Shown here in pieces: positions 35,407 through 44,370 of a DNA stretch of 64,000 nt. Origin of the DNA: Oscillospiraceae bacterium (GTDB lineage Bacteria > Bacillota > Clostridia > Oscillospirales > Ruminococcaceae). The notes under the pieces were generated by a model that was not told the DNA's origin, did no database searches, and saw only the letters and a program-made list of their open reading frames with translations. Numbering within the stretch: the first letter of the stretch is position 1; each line of letters begins with the position of its first letter. The stretch covers positions 20,160 to 84,159 of the forward strand of contig JAGASH010000006.1 in the NCBI GenBank assembly GCA_017847835.1, given 5' to 3'. The position numbers were made by a program, and so were the translations under genes.

Positions 35407-37170
35407 ATGAGCTTTCAGGATTTGCTTGGAATGTTCGGCGGACTTGCGGTGTTTATGTTCGGAATGCACACCTTGAGCGGCGCTCTGGAAAAGCTGGCGG
35501 GCGGACGAATTGAAACACTGCTCGAAAAAATGACCTCAAACCCTTTAAAAGGCGTGGGCTTGGGCGCGCTTGTAACCGCGCTTATTCAGTCCTCTGCGGC
35601 AACAACGGTTATGATGGTCGGCTTCGTAAACTCGGGGCTGATGAAGCTGTCGCAGGTAATCGGCGTCATTATGGGCGCAAATATCGGTACAACCGCGACT
35701 GCGTGGCTTGTGAGCCTTTCTTCGGTCGGCGGAGAAGGAGATATGGTAACGCAGATTTTCAGCGTGAAAACCTTCACCACGGTTCTCGCTGTTCTCGGAA
35801 TTATCCTCGCGATGTTCACGAAATCCGACAAAAAACGAACCGTCGGTACAATAATGGTAGGCTTTGCGCTTTTGATGTTCGGTATGAACTCGATGTCCTC
35901 GGCTGCCGAAAGCCTGAAGGATAACGAGCAGTTCACGAGCATTATGACAATGTTCTCGAACCCGATTTTGGGTGTTCTCGCGGGCGCGCTTCTGACAGCG
36001 GTTTTGCAGTCGTCGTCCGTGTCAATCGGTATTTTGCAGTCAATCTCGAACAAAACGGGAACCGTGACCTATTCAATCGCGCTCCCGATAATTCTCGGAC
36101 AGAATATCGGCTCGTGCGTGACCGCGCTTATCTCGTCAATCGGCGCAAACAAGTCCGCGAAACGCGTCGCTATCGTTCACCTTTACTTCAACGTTATCGG
36201 TACGGTTGTTTTCCTCGGGCTGTTTTATCTGGTAAACGCGCTTATCGATTTGCCGTTTATGCAGGAACAGCTGAACTCCGTGGGAATTGCAATTATTCAC
36301 ACCTGTTTCAACGTACTTGTAACGGCGCTGTTCCTCCCGTTCACAAAGCAGCTCGAAAAGCTCGCCTGCCTCACAATCCGCGACAAGCCCGGAGAGGCTA
36401 CTGCGGAAATGCCTATGCTGGACAAGCGCTTCCTCAACACTCCTTCCGTTGCTATCGAGCAGTGCAAGAATGTTGCCTATAAAATGGCAAATCTCACCAA
36501 GGAAACCCTGCTGATGTCGCTCGGTCTTGTCAAGGAGTATGACGCGAAAATCGCGCAGGAAGTTGTCGACAACGAGAACACAATCGATATCTACGAGGAC
36601 AAAATCGGCTCGTATATTTTACAGGTTGCTTCAAAGGATTTGTCGGTGAGCGACAGTCAGGTTGTGTCAAATCTTCTTCACACAATCGGCGACCTTGAAC
36701 GAATTTCCGACCACGCAGTCAACATCAAGGAAACCGCCGAAGAAATGCACACGAAGAAAATACGTTTTTCCGAGGCTGCCGAAAAAGAAGTTGAAGTTAT
36801 GACAAACGCGCTTATGGAAATTCTCGATATGTCAATAAGCTCGTTTATGAACGGCGATATCAAGCTCGCGAAAGAGGTTGAGCCGCTCGAAGACGTAATC
36901 GACACGCTTCGCGCGGAGCTGAAAAACCGTCACATCGAGCGTCTGCGCTCGGGTATCTGCACAATCGAGCTCGGCTTTATTTTACAGGATTTGCTCACGA
37001 ACTTTGAGCGCGTTTCCGACCACTGCTCAAATATTGCGGTTTGCCTTATTCAAATTCAGGAAAACAGCCTCGATACTCACGAATACATCAACGAGCTCAA
37101 AAAACTCGAAAAATCCGAGTTTATGGACGAGTTCAATGATTACAAGGCAAAGTACGTTTTACCCGATTAA
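35407..37170 (+). CDS. Na/Pi cotransporter family protein with C-terminal PhoU domain
   Basis: 587 aa. About eight to nine TM helices in residues 1-315 contain the duplicated QSSAATTVMMVGFVNSG / QSSSVSIGILQSI motifs of the NptA/PNaS family, the Na+ and phosphate binding QSS repeats. Residues about 340-570 are PhoU-like helices (ERISDHAVNIKETAEEM and ERVSDHCSNIAVCLI). It probably takes up phosphate with sodium. Its own promoter precedes it; the next gene follows after 46 bases. Confidence 0.9.
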   Translation: MSFQDLLGMFGGLAVFMFGMHTLSGALEKLAGGRIETLLEKMTSNPLKGVGLGALVTALIQSSAATTVMMVGFVNSGLMKLSQVIGVIMGANIGTTATAWLVSLSSVGGEGDMVTQIFSVKTFTTVLAVLGIILAMFTKSDKKRTVGTIMVGFALLMFGMNSMSSAAESLKDNEQFTSIMTMFSNPILGVLAGALLTAVLQSSSVSIGILQSISNKTGTVTYSIALPIILGQNIGSCVTALISSIGANKSAKRVAIVHLYFNVIGTVVFLGLFYLVNALIDLPFMQEQLNSVGIAIIHTCFNVLVTALFLPFTKQLEKLACLTIRDKPGEATAEMPMLDKRFLNTPSVAIEQCKNVAYKMANLTKETLLMSLGLVKEYDAKIAQEVVDNENTIDIYEDKIGSYILQVASKDLSVSDSQVVSNLLHTIGDLERISDHAVNIKETAEEMHTKKIRFSEAAEKEVEVMTNALMEILDMSISSFMNGDIKLAKEVEPLEDVIDTLRAELKNRHIERLRSGICTIELGFILQDLLTNFERVSDHCSNIAVCLIQIQENSLDTHEYINELKKLEKSEFMDEFNDYKAKYVLPD

Positions 37171-37216
37171 AAATACAAAAGCTGCTTTTGATACAATTTT
37201 TCAAAAAGGAGAAAAA

Positions 37217-37747
37217 ATGGAAAACCTCAAGCAATTAACCGATGAAATGATTTTAGAAAAGCTCAACCCAAATACGGCTTTTATTATAATTGTTGGACTG
37301 GTTGTTATCGGTGTTGGAGTTCTGCTGTTTTTCCTGCTCAGAAATGCTCCCAAAATCAAAAATTCCAAGGCGAAATACCTGATAATCGTGCCGTTTGCCG
37401 TAATGGGATTGATTTGCTTTATCATCGGATTTCCAAAGCTTTTCGGCAAAGAAGCGACAACGGAAGATTTTGTTGTCATTCAAAGCGAGGTTATCAACAA
37501 ATATAAGAAAAAGAAACCAGGCGATACCCTAAAACCCGACGCAACGGCAGTCCATTGGTACTACATCAACTGCAAGGGTTTTGACGAGGACATCAGAATT
37601 ACACAACATATGTATTATAACAGGTTTGAAAAGGGCGACAAGCTGTTTATTGTTATAGAACTACAAAAAGGCACTCCCGCTCTCGATTTAATTTATAATG
37701 CCGACGAGTATGAATATGTCGGCGAGAGATTGAAAAATTCATATTGA
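37217..37747 (+). CDS. Small membrane protein of unknown function
   Basis: 176 aa from ATG 37217 with AAAGGAG upstream; an upstream in-frame reading to 37004 lies inside the transporter gene and is rejected. Two TM helices (about 21-42 and 55-77) are followed by a soluble ~95-residue domain rich in charged residues. I do not recognise the family. Confidence 0.65.
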   Translation: MENLKQLTDEMILEKLNPNTAFIIIVGLVVIGVGVLLFFLLRNAPKIKNSKAKYLIIVPFAVMGLICFIIGFPKLFGKEATTEDFVVIQSEVINKYKKKKPGDTLKPDATAVHWYYINCKGFDEDIRITQHMYYNRFEKGDKLFIVIELQKGTPALDLIYNADEYEYVGERLKNSY

Positions 37748-37750
37748 CAG

Positions 37751-37784
37751 AACTGCCCGAGATTTTACTCTCGGGCGGTTTTGT
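37751..37784 (+). terminator. Intrinsic terminator
   Basis: AACTGCCCGAGA pairs with TCTCGGGCGGTT, then TTTTG. Confidence 0.85.
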
Positions 37785-37988
37785 TTACGAAATTACTTTA
37801 TAGTCCTTGTCCTCAACAGCCTTTTTCAGCACCGCGAAATCGGTTTCGGCGGAGAGCTTGACTTTTGCCGTGCCTGTTTTGTGGGAAACCTCCGCGCTCT
37901 CGACAGTCGGGATTGCTTCAAGTGCCTTTTTCACCGTCGCTTCGCAGTGCCCGCACATCATTCCCTCAATCTTCATCGTAACTTCCAT
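37785..37988 (-). CDS. copZ: Possible free CopZ copper chaperone from an internal start
   Basis: An in-frame ATG at 37988 inside copA begins MEVTMKIEGMMCGHC and would give a 67-aa CopZ-like protein. AAGGAGG lies eight bases upstream of it, an ideal ribosome binding site in the middle of a coding region. I infer that both the fusion and a free chaperone may be made from one mRNA. Alternatively the site is a relic of a former separate copZ gene. Confidence 0.5.
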   Translation of the reverse strand: MEVTMKIEGMMCGHCEATVKKALEAIPTVESAEVSHKTGTAKVKLSAETDFAVLKKAVEDKDYKVIS

Positions 37989-40289
37989 TATTTCTTCCTC
38001 CTTGTGTATTTTTGGTCCGCGTTTTGCGCGGATTTTTTTGTCGTGCTTTTCGTTGTAGATTTTCGTCAAATTCAACCGAAGCGCGTTTGTCACCACGAAC
38101 ACGCTCGACAGGCTCATAGCAGCCGCGCCGAACATCGGGTTCAGCCGCCAGCCAAACAGCGGTATCCAAATTCCTGCGGCAAGCGGAATGCCGATAACGT
38201 TGTAGAAAAACGCCCAGAACAGGTTTTGATGAATGTTCCGCAGAGACGCGCGCGAAAGCCGGATTGCCGCGGGAACGTCCATTAGAGTGCTTTTCATCAG
38301 CACAACGTCCGCTGCGTCTATCGCGATGTCCGTGCCCGCGCCCACGGCAATTCCCGTATCTGCACGGGTTAAAGCGGGAGCGTCGTTTATACCGTCACCG
38401 ACCATAGCGACTTTACCTTGCTTTTGCAGTTCCCGGACAACGTCCTCCTTGTCACCCGGCAAAACCTCCGCGATAACCTCGTCAACTCCCGCGATTTTTC
38501 CAACGGCTTCGGCAGTTCTGCGATTATCTCCCGTGAGCATAACCGTCTTTATGCCCATATTTCTGAGCTGCGAAATTGCGCGCGGGCTGTCCTCTTTCAC
38601 CGCGTCCGCGACCGCGATTATGCCCATAAGTCTGCTCTCACGGCAGAAAAACAGCGGCGTTTTGCCCTCCTCGGCAAGCATTTCGGCTCTCTCGCGCATT
38701 TGCCTCGGTATATCGCAGTACGTTTCGCAGAGCCGCAGATTTCCCGCGATATGCTCACGACCGTTAAGCGTTGCCGCAAGACCGCTTCCCCTCAAAACCT
38801 TGAATTCTGTCGGCTCGTCCGCGGTAAATCCGCGCTCGTTTCCGCAGCTCACAATCGCAGCGGCAAGCGGGTGTTCGCTGCGTTTTTCAAGCGAAAATGC
38901 GGTCTGCAAAAGCTCGTTTTCGTCAACATTTTCCACGGGAACAACGTCCGTCACCTCGGGCTGTCCCTTTGTAATCGTTCCTGTTTTATCGATAAGAACA
39001 ATATCGGTTTTGCCTGTCTGCTCCAGAGAAACGGCGGTTTTGAACAAAATTCCGTTCTTTGCGCCGACGCCGTTTCCGACCATAATTGCCACAGGCGTCG
39101 CCAGACCGAGCGCGCACGGGCAGGATATCACAAGAACCGAAATTCCGCGCTCCAGAGCAAATCCTGCGCCAAATCCGCACAACAGCCACACCAGAATTGT
39201 TACGAGCGCAATGCCGATAACCACGGGCACAAACACTCCCGAAACCTTGTCCGCGACTTTTGCAATCGGGGCTTTTGTCGCGGAAGCGTCGCTCACCATT
39301 TTGATGATTTTCGCAAGGGACGTGTCCTCGCCAACTCTTGTCGCGCGACAGCGGATATAACCCGACTGATTGATAGTCGCAGCGGAAACCTCGTCCCCGA
39401 CGATTTTGTCCGCGGGAACGCTTTCACCCGTGAGCGCGCTCTCGTCAACTGCTGTTTCTCCCTCAACCACAATTCCGTCAACCGGCACGCTTTCGCCGGG
39501 CTTTACGCTGAAAATATCGCCGATTTTCACCTGCTCAACCGGTACTATAGTTTCGGTTCCGTTCTCGATAAGCACGGCGGTTTTCGGCGCGAGTTTCATA
39601 AGTCCCCGAAGCGCGTTTGTGGTTTTGCCTTTGGAATAGCTTTCAAGCAGCTTCCCGAGAGTAATCAGCGTGAGTATCATTCCCGCGCTCTCAAAATACA
39701 GCTCGTGCATATACTTCATCACGGTTTCTCCGTCACCGAGAGCCTGCGCGTTTGACATCACAAAAAGTGCGTAGACGCTGTACCCGAAAGCAGCCGCGGC
39801 TCCGAGCGACACAAGCGTGTCCATATTCGGGGATTTGTGGATTATCCCGCGAAATCCGCTTATGAAGAATTTCTGGTTGATAACCATAATTATTGTCGTG
39901 AGCAAAAGCTGCGCGAGCGCCATTGAAACGTGGTCGTTTGCCATAAACGGCGGCAGCGGAAATCCCCACATCATCGCGCCCATTGAGATATACATTAATA
40001 TAAGCAGGAATCCCAAGCTCCAGAAAAGCCGCGTTTTCATTTTCGCGAAATCCTTGTTTTCAAGCGGGCTGTCCTCGGTATCTGTGGATTTTTGTCCTTT
40101 GAGAGAAGCGCCGTAGCCCGCTTTTTCCACGGCTTTTATGATATCGGCGCTCTTTCCGCCCTCAACAGTCATTGAGTTTGTAAGCAGGTTTACCGAGCAG
40201 TCCGAAACGCCCGTTACCGCTTTCACTGCCTTTTCAACCCGCGCCGAGCAAGCCGCGCAGGTCATTCCCGTAATGTTGAACCGTTCCAT
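37785..40289 (-). CDS. copA: Copper-translocating P-type ATPase fused to a CopZ-like domain
   Basis: 834 aa. N-terminal HMA domain with GMTCAACSARV (about residues 8-18), eight TM helices, TGES actuator loop, CPC motif in SCPCALGLATP, DKTGT phosphorylation site, GDGIND hinge. After the last TM, residues from about 768 form a second HMA domain with GMMCGHCEATV. CopA exports Cu(I). A C-terminal HMA is unusual, because CopA normally carries these domains at the N-terminus. It is in an operon with csoR, seven bases upstream. Confidence 0.95.
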   Translation of the reverse strand: MERFNITGMTCAACSARVEKAVKAVTGVSDCSVNLLTNSMTVEGGKSADIIKAVEKAGYGASLKGQKSTDTEDSPLENKDFAKMKTRLFWSLGFLLILMYISMGAMMWGFPLPPFMANDHVSMALAQLLLTTIIMVINQKFFISGFRGIIHKSPNMDTLVSLGAAAAFGYSVYALFVMSNAQALGDGETVMKYMHELYFESAGMILTLITLGKLLESYSKGKTTNALRGLMKLAPKTAVLIENGTETIVPVEQVKIGDIFSVKPGESVPVDGIVVEGETAVDESALTGESVPADKIVGDEVSAATINQSGYIRCRATRVGEDTSLAKIIKMVSDASATKAPIAKVADKVSGVFVPVVIGIALVTILVWLLCGFGAGFALERGISVLVISCPCALGLATPVAIMVGNGVGAKNGILFKTAVSLEQTGKTDIVLIDKTGTITKGQPEVTDVVPVENVDENELLQTAFSLEKRSEHPLAAAIVSCGNERGFTADEPTEFKVLRGSGLAATLNGREHIAGNLRLCETYCDIPRQMRERAEMLAEEGKTPLFFCRESRLMGIIAVADAVKEDSPRAISQLRNMGIKTVMLTGDNRRTAEAVGKIAGVDEVIAEVLPGDKEDVVRELQKQGKVAMVGDGINDAPALTRADTGIAVGAGTDIAIDAADVVLMKSTLMDVPAAIRLSRASLRNIHQNLFWAFFYNVIGIPLAAGIWIPLFGWRLNPMFGAAAMSLSSVFVVTNALRLNLTKIYNEKHDKKIRAKRGPKIHKEEEIMEVTMKIEGMMCGHCEATVKKALEAIPTVESAEVSHKTGTAKVKLSAETDFAVLKKAVEDKDYKVIS

Positions 40290-40296
40290 TTTTCAC

Positions 40297-40596
40297 CTAC
40301 TTCATCATTTTCCGAAGAATATCAACAAGCTCCTCGACAACATCATCGTTTCCTTTTCTGATATTATCCGCAACGCAGGTTCTTATATGCTCGTCAAGCA
40401 GCACTCTTTCAAAGGAATCAAGCGCCGCCGAAGCCGCCGCGCTCTGCGTTAAAATATCAACGCAGTATTCATCGTTTTCCAGCATTTTTTTCAGCCCGTT
40501 TATCTGCCCCGAAATCCTGTTCAGGCGGTTAATCAGCCGTTTTTTCTCCTCGGGTGAACGGACTTTTTTCTTTGAACAACAGCATTTTTCTTCCAT
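40297..40596 (-). CDS. csoR: CsoR-family copper-sensing repressor
   Basis: 99 aa, all-helical DUF156 fold. The Cu(I) ligands are present: Cys in EYCVDIL and the His/Cys pair in EHIRTC. The N-terminus adds a Cys cluster (EKCCCSKKK). Apo-CsoR represses the csoR-copA operon and is released by Cu(I). A matching operator lies in its own promoter at 40623-40639. Confidence 0.93.
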   Translation of the reverse strand: MEEKCCCSKKKVRSPEEKKRLINRLNRISGQINGLKKMLENDEYCVDILTQSAAASAALDSFERVLLDEHIRTCVADNIRKGNDDVVEELVDILRKMMK

Positions 40597-40617
40597 TTCA
40601 GCACTCCTTTCGTTTAT

Positions 40618-40646
40618 ATTATATACCCTATGGGGGTATTTGTCAA
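40618..40646 (-). promoter_or_regulatory. Perfect consensus promoter of csoR-copA with CsoR operator in the spacer
   Basis: Minus-strand TTGACA (40641-40646), 17-base spacer, TATAAT (40618-40623). The spacer holds ATACCC-N5-GGGTAT (40623-40639), matching the known TACCC/GGGTA operator of CsoR repressors. A repressor bound there would block RNA polymerase directly. Confidence 0.85.
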
Positions 40647-40707
40647 GGCTTTTTCAAAATTTCCAAAAATTTTTATAAAATTTTGTGCAACTTTTTATTA
40701 AAAACGC

Positions 40708-40736
40708 TTGACAAATTAATAAATGTATGATAAAAT
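40708..40736 (+). promoter_or_regulatory. Promoter of the RHH gene and clpB
   Basis: TTGACA (40708-40713), 17-base spacer, TAAAAT (40731-40736). No CIRCE or CtsR box is visible. Confidence 0.75.
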
Positions 40737-40775
40737 TAATAACATAAACAGCAAGTTCTCAAAGAGGTGATAAAA

Positions 40776-41429
40776 ATGGGGAACAGTATTTACAGTCTTG
40801 TGCTGTCGGACGATGTTGTGGACGCGGTGGACGCGCTCGCGCACGGAAACGGGCTGTCGCGCTCGGCGATGATAAACAGGATTTTAGCGGAGCGAGTGGC
40901 TCTCACAACTCCCGAAATGCGCTTGCAGGAAATTCTGGAAGCGGTTCGCGGAGCAATGGGAGAATGCTTTGTGCTGACGGAAATGCCCGGCTCGGGAGCA
41001 ATCAGCGCGCGCTCGTCGCTTAAATACCGCTACAAGCCGACCGCGAGATATTCCGTTGAAATCTACTCGGGAAACGGCAAGAAAGCAGGCGAAATCCGCG
41101 TGTCGTTCCGAACGCAGAACGCGGAGCTAATCGAAGCTCTGGACGGGTTTTTCGGGTGCTGGATTGAGCTGGAAAAGAAGTATATTTCGCGCGCGCTGTC
41201 CGATGATATAGTGTTCACGATAAACGCGGGAAAGTTCACGAGAACGCTCAATATGCCGCGTGAGAACATCTCGGACGACGCTCTCGGAGAAGCTGTCGCG
41301 GATTATATGGCAATGCTTGACGGGACGATGAAGGAGTATTTCGGGGCGCTGCCCGATGAACGTGAAGCACGGACGGCTGCCGAGAATTTCTACAAAACAG
41401 CTTTGGCAAAACAGAAATTTATTATATAA
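40776..41429 (+). CDS. Ribbon-helix-helix regulator with C-terminal sensor-like domain
   Basis: 217 aa from ATG 40776; the in-frame GTG at 40767 overlaps the AGAGGTG ribosome site. Residues 4-42 form a CopG-type ribbon-helix-helix (YSLVLSDDVVDAVDALA, then GLSRSAMINRILAERV). The ~170-residue remainder is alpha/beta and not recognised. It lies 16 bases upstream of clpB and may autoregulate the pair in response to stress; this is inference. Confidence 0.7.
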   Translation: MGNSIYSLVLSDDVVDAVDALAHGNGLSRSAMINRILAERVALTTPEMRLQEILEAVRGAMGECFVLTEMPGSGAISARSSLKYRYKPTARYSVEIYSGNGKKAGEIRVSFRTQNAELIEALDGFFGCWIELEKKYISRALSDDIVFTINAGKFTRTLNMPRENISDDALGEAVADYMAMLDGTMKEYFGALPDEREARTAAENFYKTALAKQKFII

Positions 41430-41445
41430 GAAAGGGGTCTGTTTT

Positions 41446-44040
41446 ATGAATGCAAACAAATTAACACAAAAATCAATGGAAGCCGTTCAGGCTGCGCAGG
41501 ACATCTCCATAAGCTACCAAAACAACTGCGTTGAGCAAATGCACTTGCTTTATGCGCTGATGAACGACGAGGGCGGGCTTGTACCGCAGCTTTTCTCGAA
41601 AACGGGTATTGACGCAAACGGCTTGAAGCAGGCTGCTCTCAAATTTATCGAGGGTATGCCGCGCGTTTCCGGAAGCGGCAGAGAAGTCGGGAAAATCTAT
41701 ATTTCCTCCGACCTTGATAAGGTTTTCACCGAGGCTGAAAGCCAAGCCGAGCGTATGAAAGACGAATATGTTTCGGTTGAGCACCTGCTTATGGCGCTGC
41801 TTGAAAAGGCAGACAGCGGTGTTGCGGGACTTATAAAGAGCTTCGGAATCGACAAGAAGAAAATCCTCGCGGCTTTGCAGGAAGTTCGCGGAAATCAGCG
41901 CGTAACCTCGCAAAATCCCGAGGAAACCTATGATGTGCTCAAAAAATACGGCACGGATTTGGTTGAACTCGCGCGGCAGAACAAGCTCGACCCTGTTATC
42001 GGCCGCGACAGCGAAATCCGCAGCGTTATCCGTATTCTTTCGCGTAAAACCAAGAACAATCCCTGCTTAATCGGTGAGCCGGGCGTTGGTAAAACCGCGA
42101 TTGCCGAGGGACTTGCTTTGCGTATCGTTCGCGGAGATGTTCCCGCAAATCTGAAAAACCGCAAGCTGTTCTCGCTGGATATGGGTGCGCTGATTGCGGG
42201 CGCGAAGTATCAGGGTGAGTTTGAGGAACGTCTGAAAGCCGTGCTGAACGAAGTGAAGAAGAGCGAGGGACAGATTATTATGTTCATCGATGAGCTTCAC
42301 CTTATCGTCGGCGCAGGCAAAAACGGCGGCGCAATGGACGCGGGAAATCTGCTCAAACCTATGCTGGCACGCGGTGAGCTGCACTGTATCGGCGCGACAA
42401 CACTTGACGAATACTCGAAATATATCGAGAAAGACCCCGCGCTCGAACGTCGTTTTCAGACGGTTCTCGTGGACGAGCCGAACGTTGAGGACACGATTTC
42501 CATTCTTCGTGGACTTAAAGAAAGATATGAAGTTTTCCACGGAGTAAAAATTCAGGACAACGCGATAATCGCTGCGGCAACCCTGTCTAACCGCTATATC
42601 ACCGACAGATTTTTGCCCGATAAGGCGATTGATTTGGTCGATGAAGCCTGCGCGATGATACGCACCGAAATGGACAGTATGCCCGCAGAGCTGGACGAGA
42701 TTTCCCGCGATATTATGCAGCACGAAATCGAAGAAGCCGCTCTTAAAAAGGAAACCGACAAGCTCTCCGAGGAACACCTTGCCGAAATCCGCAAAGAACT
42801 CGCCGAAAAGCGCGAGAAGTTTGCCGCGATGAAGGCAAAGTGGGAAAACGAGAAAAACGCTATTTCCAAGGTTCAGGATTTGCGCAAGGAAATCGAGCAG
42901 ACAAATGCCGATATCGAAAAGGCAAAGCGCGAATATAATATGAATAAGGCGGCAGAGCTGATGTACGGAAAGCTGCCGAAATTACAGGAAGAACTCAAAA
43001 ACGAGGAAGAAATTGCCGAAAAAGCAAAGGCAAACTCGCTGCTTCGAGATAAAGTCACCGAGGAGGAAATCGCAAGGATTGTAGGGCGCTGGACGGGTAT
43101 TCCCGTGAGCAAGCTGGTCGAGGGTGAGCGCGAGAAAATCCTTCACCTCGCAGATACGCTTCACAAGAGGGTTAAAGGTCAGGACGAGGCTGTTCAGCGC
43201 GTTACCGAGAGCATTATGCGTTCAAGAGCGGGCATAAACGACCCGAGAAAACCGCTCGGCTCGTTCCTGTTCTTAGGTCCGACGGGCGTTGGTAAAACCG
43301 AGCTTGCAAAGGCTCTCGCAGAGGCTCTTTTCGATGACGAACACAATATTGTCCGCCTCGATATGAGCGAATATATGGAGAAACACACCGTGTCGCGTTT
43401 GATTGGCGCGCCTCCCGGATATGTCGGATATGAGGAGGGCGGTCAGCTCACGGACGCGGTTCGCAGAAAGCCGTACTCCGTGGTGCTGTTCGACGAGGTT
43501 GAAAAAGCGCACCCCGATGTGTTCAATGTGCTGCTGCAAATTCTCGATGACGGTCGAGTAACCGACAGTCAGGGCAGGACGGTTGACTTCAAGAACACGA
43601 TTATAATTCTCACGTCAAACCTCGGTTCGCAGTATATTCTGGACGGTATCGGCGAGAACGGCGAGATTACCGAAGAAGCGAGAAAGAATGTTGATAAGCT
43701 GCTGAAGGGGTCGTTCAGACCGGAGTTCCTCAACCGACTTGATGAGATTGTGTTCTACAAGCCGCTGACGAAGGAGAATATTTTCGGGATTATCGAGCTT
43801 CAGGCTGCGGATTTGGCGAAGCGGTTGAAGGAGAAGCAGCTGTCGCTTGAGATAACCGATGAAGCGAAACAGTTGATTGTGGACGAGAGCTATGACCCGA
43901 TGTTTGGTGCAAGACCGTTGAAGAGGTATATTCAGAGAAATCTGGAAACGCTGATTGCGAGAGAAATTCTTGCGGATAAGCTGCATCAGGGCGATACGAT
44001 TAAGGTTGGCGTAGCGGACGGGCAGCTTGCGATTGTCTAA
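41446..44040 (+). CDS. clpB: Disaggregase ClpB
   Basis: 864 aa from ATG 41446 (AAAGGGG upstream); the longer frame from 41356 starts inside the RHH gene. Clp-N repeats (1-145), NBD1 Walker [10 protein letters not shown] (about 207-215), a coiled-coil middle domain (about 400-520) and NBD2 GPTGVGKTE (about 605-613). The middle domain separates ClpB from ClpC/ClpA. With DnaK it resolves protein aggregates. Confidence 0.96.
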   Translation: MNANKLTQKSMEAVQAAQDISISYQNNCVEQMHLLYALMNDEGGLVPQLFSKTGIDANGLKQAALKFIEGMPRVSGSGREVGKIYISSDLDKVFTEAESQAERMKDEYVSVEHLLMALLEKADSGVAGLIKSFGIDKKKILAALQEVRGNQRVTSQNPEETYDVLKKYGTDLVELARQNKLDPVIGRDSEIRSVIRILSRKTKNNPCLIGEPGVGKTAIAEGLALRIVRGDVPANLKNRKLFSLDMGALIAGAKYQGEFEERLKAVLNEVKKSEGQIIMFIDELHLIVGAGKNGGAMDAGNLLKPMLARGELHCIGATTLDEYSKYIEKDPALERRFQTVLVDEPNVEDTISILRGLKERYEVFHGVKIQDNAIIAAATLSNRYITDRFLPDKAIDLVDEACAMIRTEMDSMPAELDEISRDIMQHEIEEAALKKETDKLSEEHLAEIRKELAEKREKFAAMKAKWENEKNAISKVQDLRKEIEQTNADIEKAKREYNMNKAAELMYGKLPKLQEELKNEEEIAEKAKANSLLRDKVTEEEIARIVGRWTGIPVSKLVEGEREKILHLADTLHKRVKGQDEAVQRVTESIMRSRAGINDPRKPLGSFLFLGPTGVGKTELAKALAEALFDDEHNIVRLDMSEYMEKHTVSRLIGAPPGYVGYEEGGQLTDAVRRKPYSVVLFDEVEKAHPDVFNVLLQILDDGRVTDSQGRTVDFKNTIIILTSNLGSQYILDGIGENGEITEEARKNVDKLLKGSFRPEFLNRLDEIVFYKPLTKENIFGIIELQAADLAKRLKEKQLSLEITDEAKQLIVDESYDPMFGARPLKRYIQRNLETLIAREILADKLHQGDTIKVGVADGQLAIV

Positions 44041-44061
44041 AACGCATTTCTGTCCGTGAAC

Positions 44062-44300
44062 CGCGAAGCGAAAAAAGTCTTTTTGGAAGTCTTGAAACCT
44101 TTTTCTTCAGAAAAAGGTTTCAAGCCGCCGGAGGCATTCGGCACGAAGTGCCGCTACTCGCGGCGAAGCCGCGGACTGGAGCGAAGCGTCAAAAACGCGG
44201 AGCGAAGCGACGCGAAACACGCAAAAAAGCGCTAAAGGGGTTTGGGGGAAAACAAGAGTTTTCCCCCAACATTTTTGGCGGCTCGAAGCCGACAAAAATG
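44062..44300 (+). repeat. Hairpin-array repeat, copy A
   Basis: It begins 21 bases after clpB. A 15-bp perfect hairpin (44091-44124) is followed by a chain of short hairpins with C-GAA-G tips (GGCAC/GTGCC, GCGGC/GCCGC, GAGC/GCTC-like) and ends in GGCTCGAAGCC and ACAAAAATG. An inverted, diverged copy lies at 57569-57815, directly after purL. Function unknown; it may end or stabilise transcripts. Confidence 0.8.
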
Positions 44301-44334
44301 AAAAGCCGCACACAAATCAATCTTAACAGAAAAA

Positions 44335-44362
44335 CCCGCGAGTTTTACCCGCGGGCTTTTTT
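44335..44362. terminator. Bidirectional terminator between repeat A and glmM
   Basis: CCCGCG (44335-44340) pairs with CGCGGG (44350-44355), with a T-run on both strands. It ends glmM (minus) and the clpB transcript (plus). Confidence 0.8.
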
Positions 44363-44370
44363 GCAATAAA

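Noticed and set aside
41356..41445. N-terminal extension of clpB
   Set aside because: It overlaps the RHH gene; ATG 41446 has a ribosome site and matches the ClpB N-terminus.
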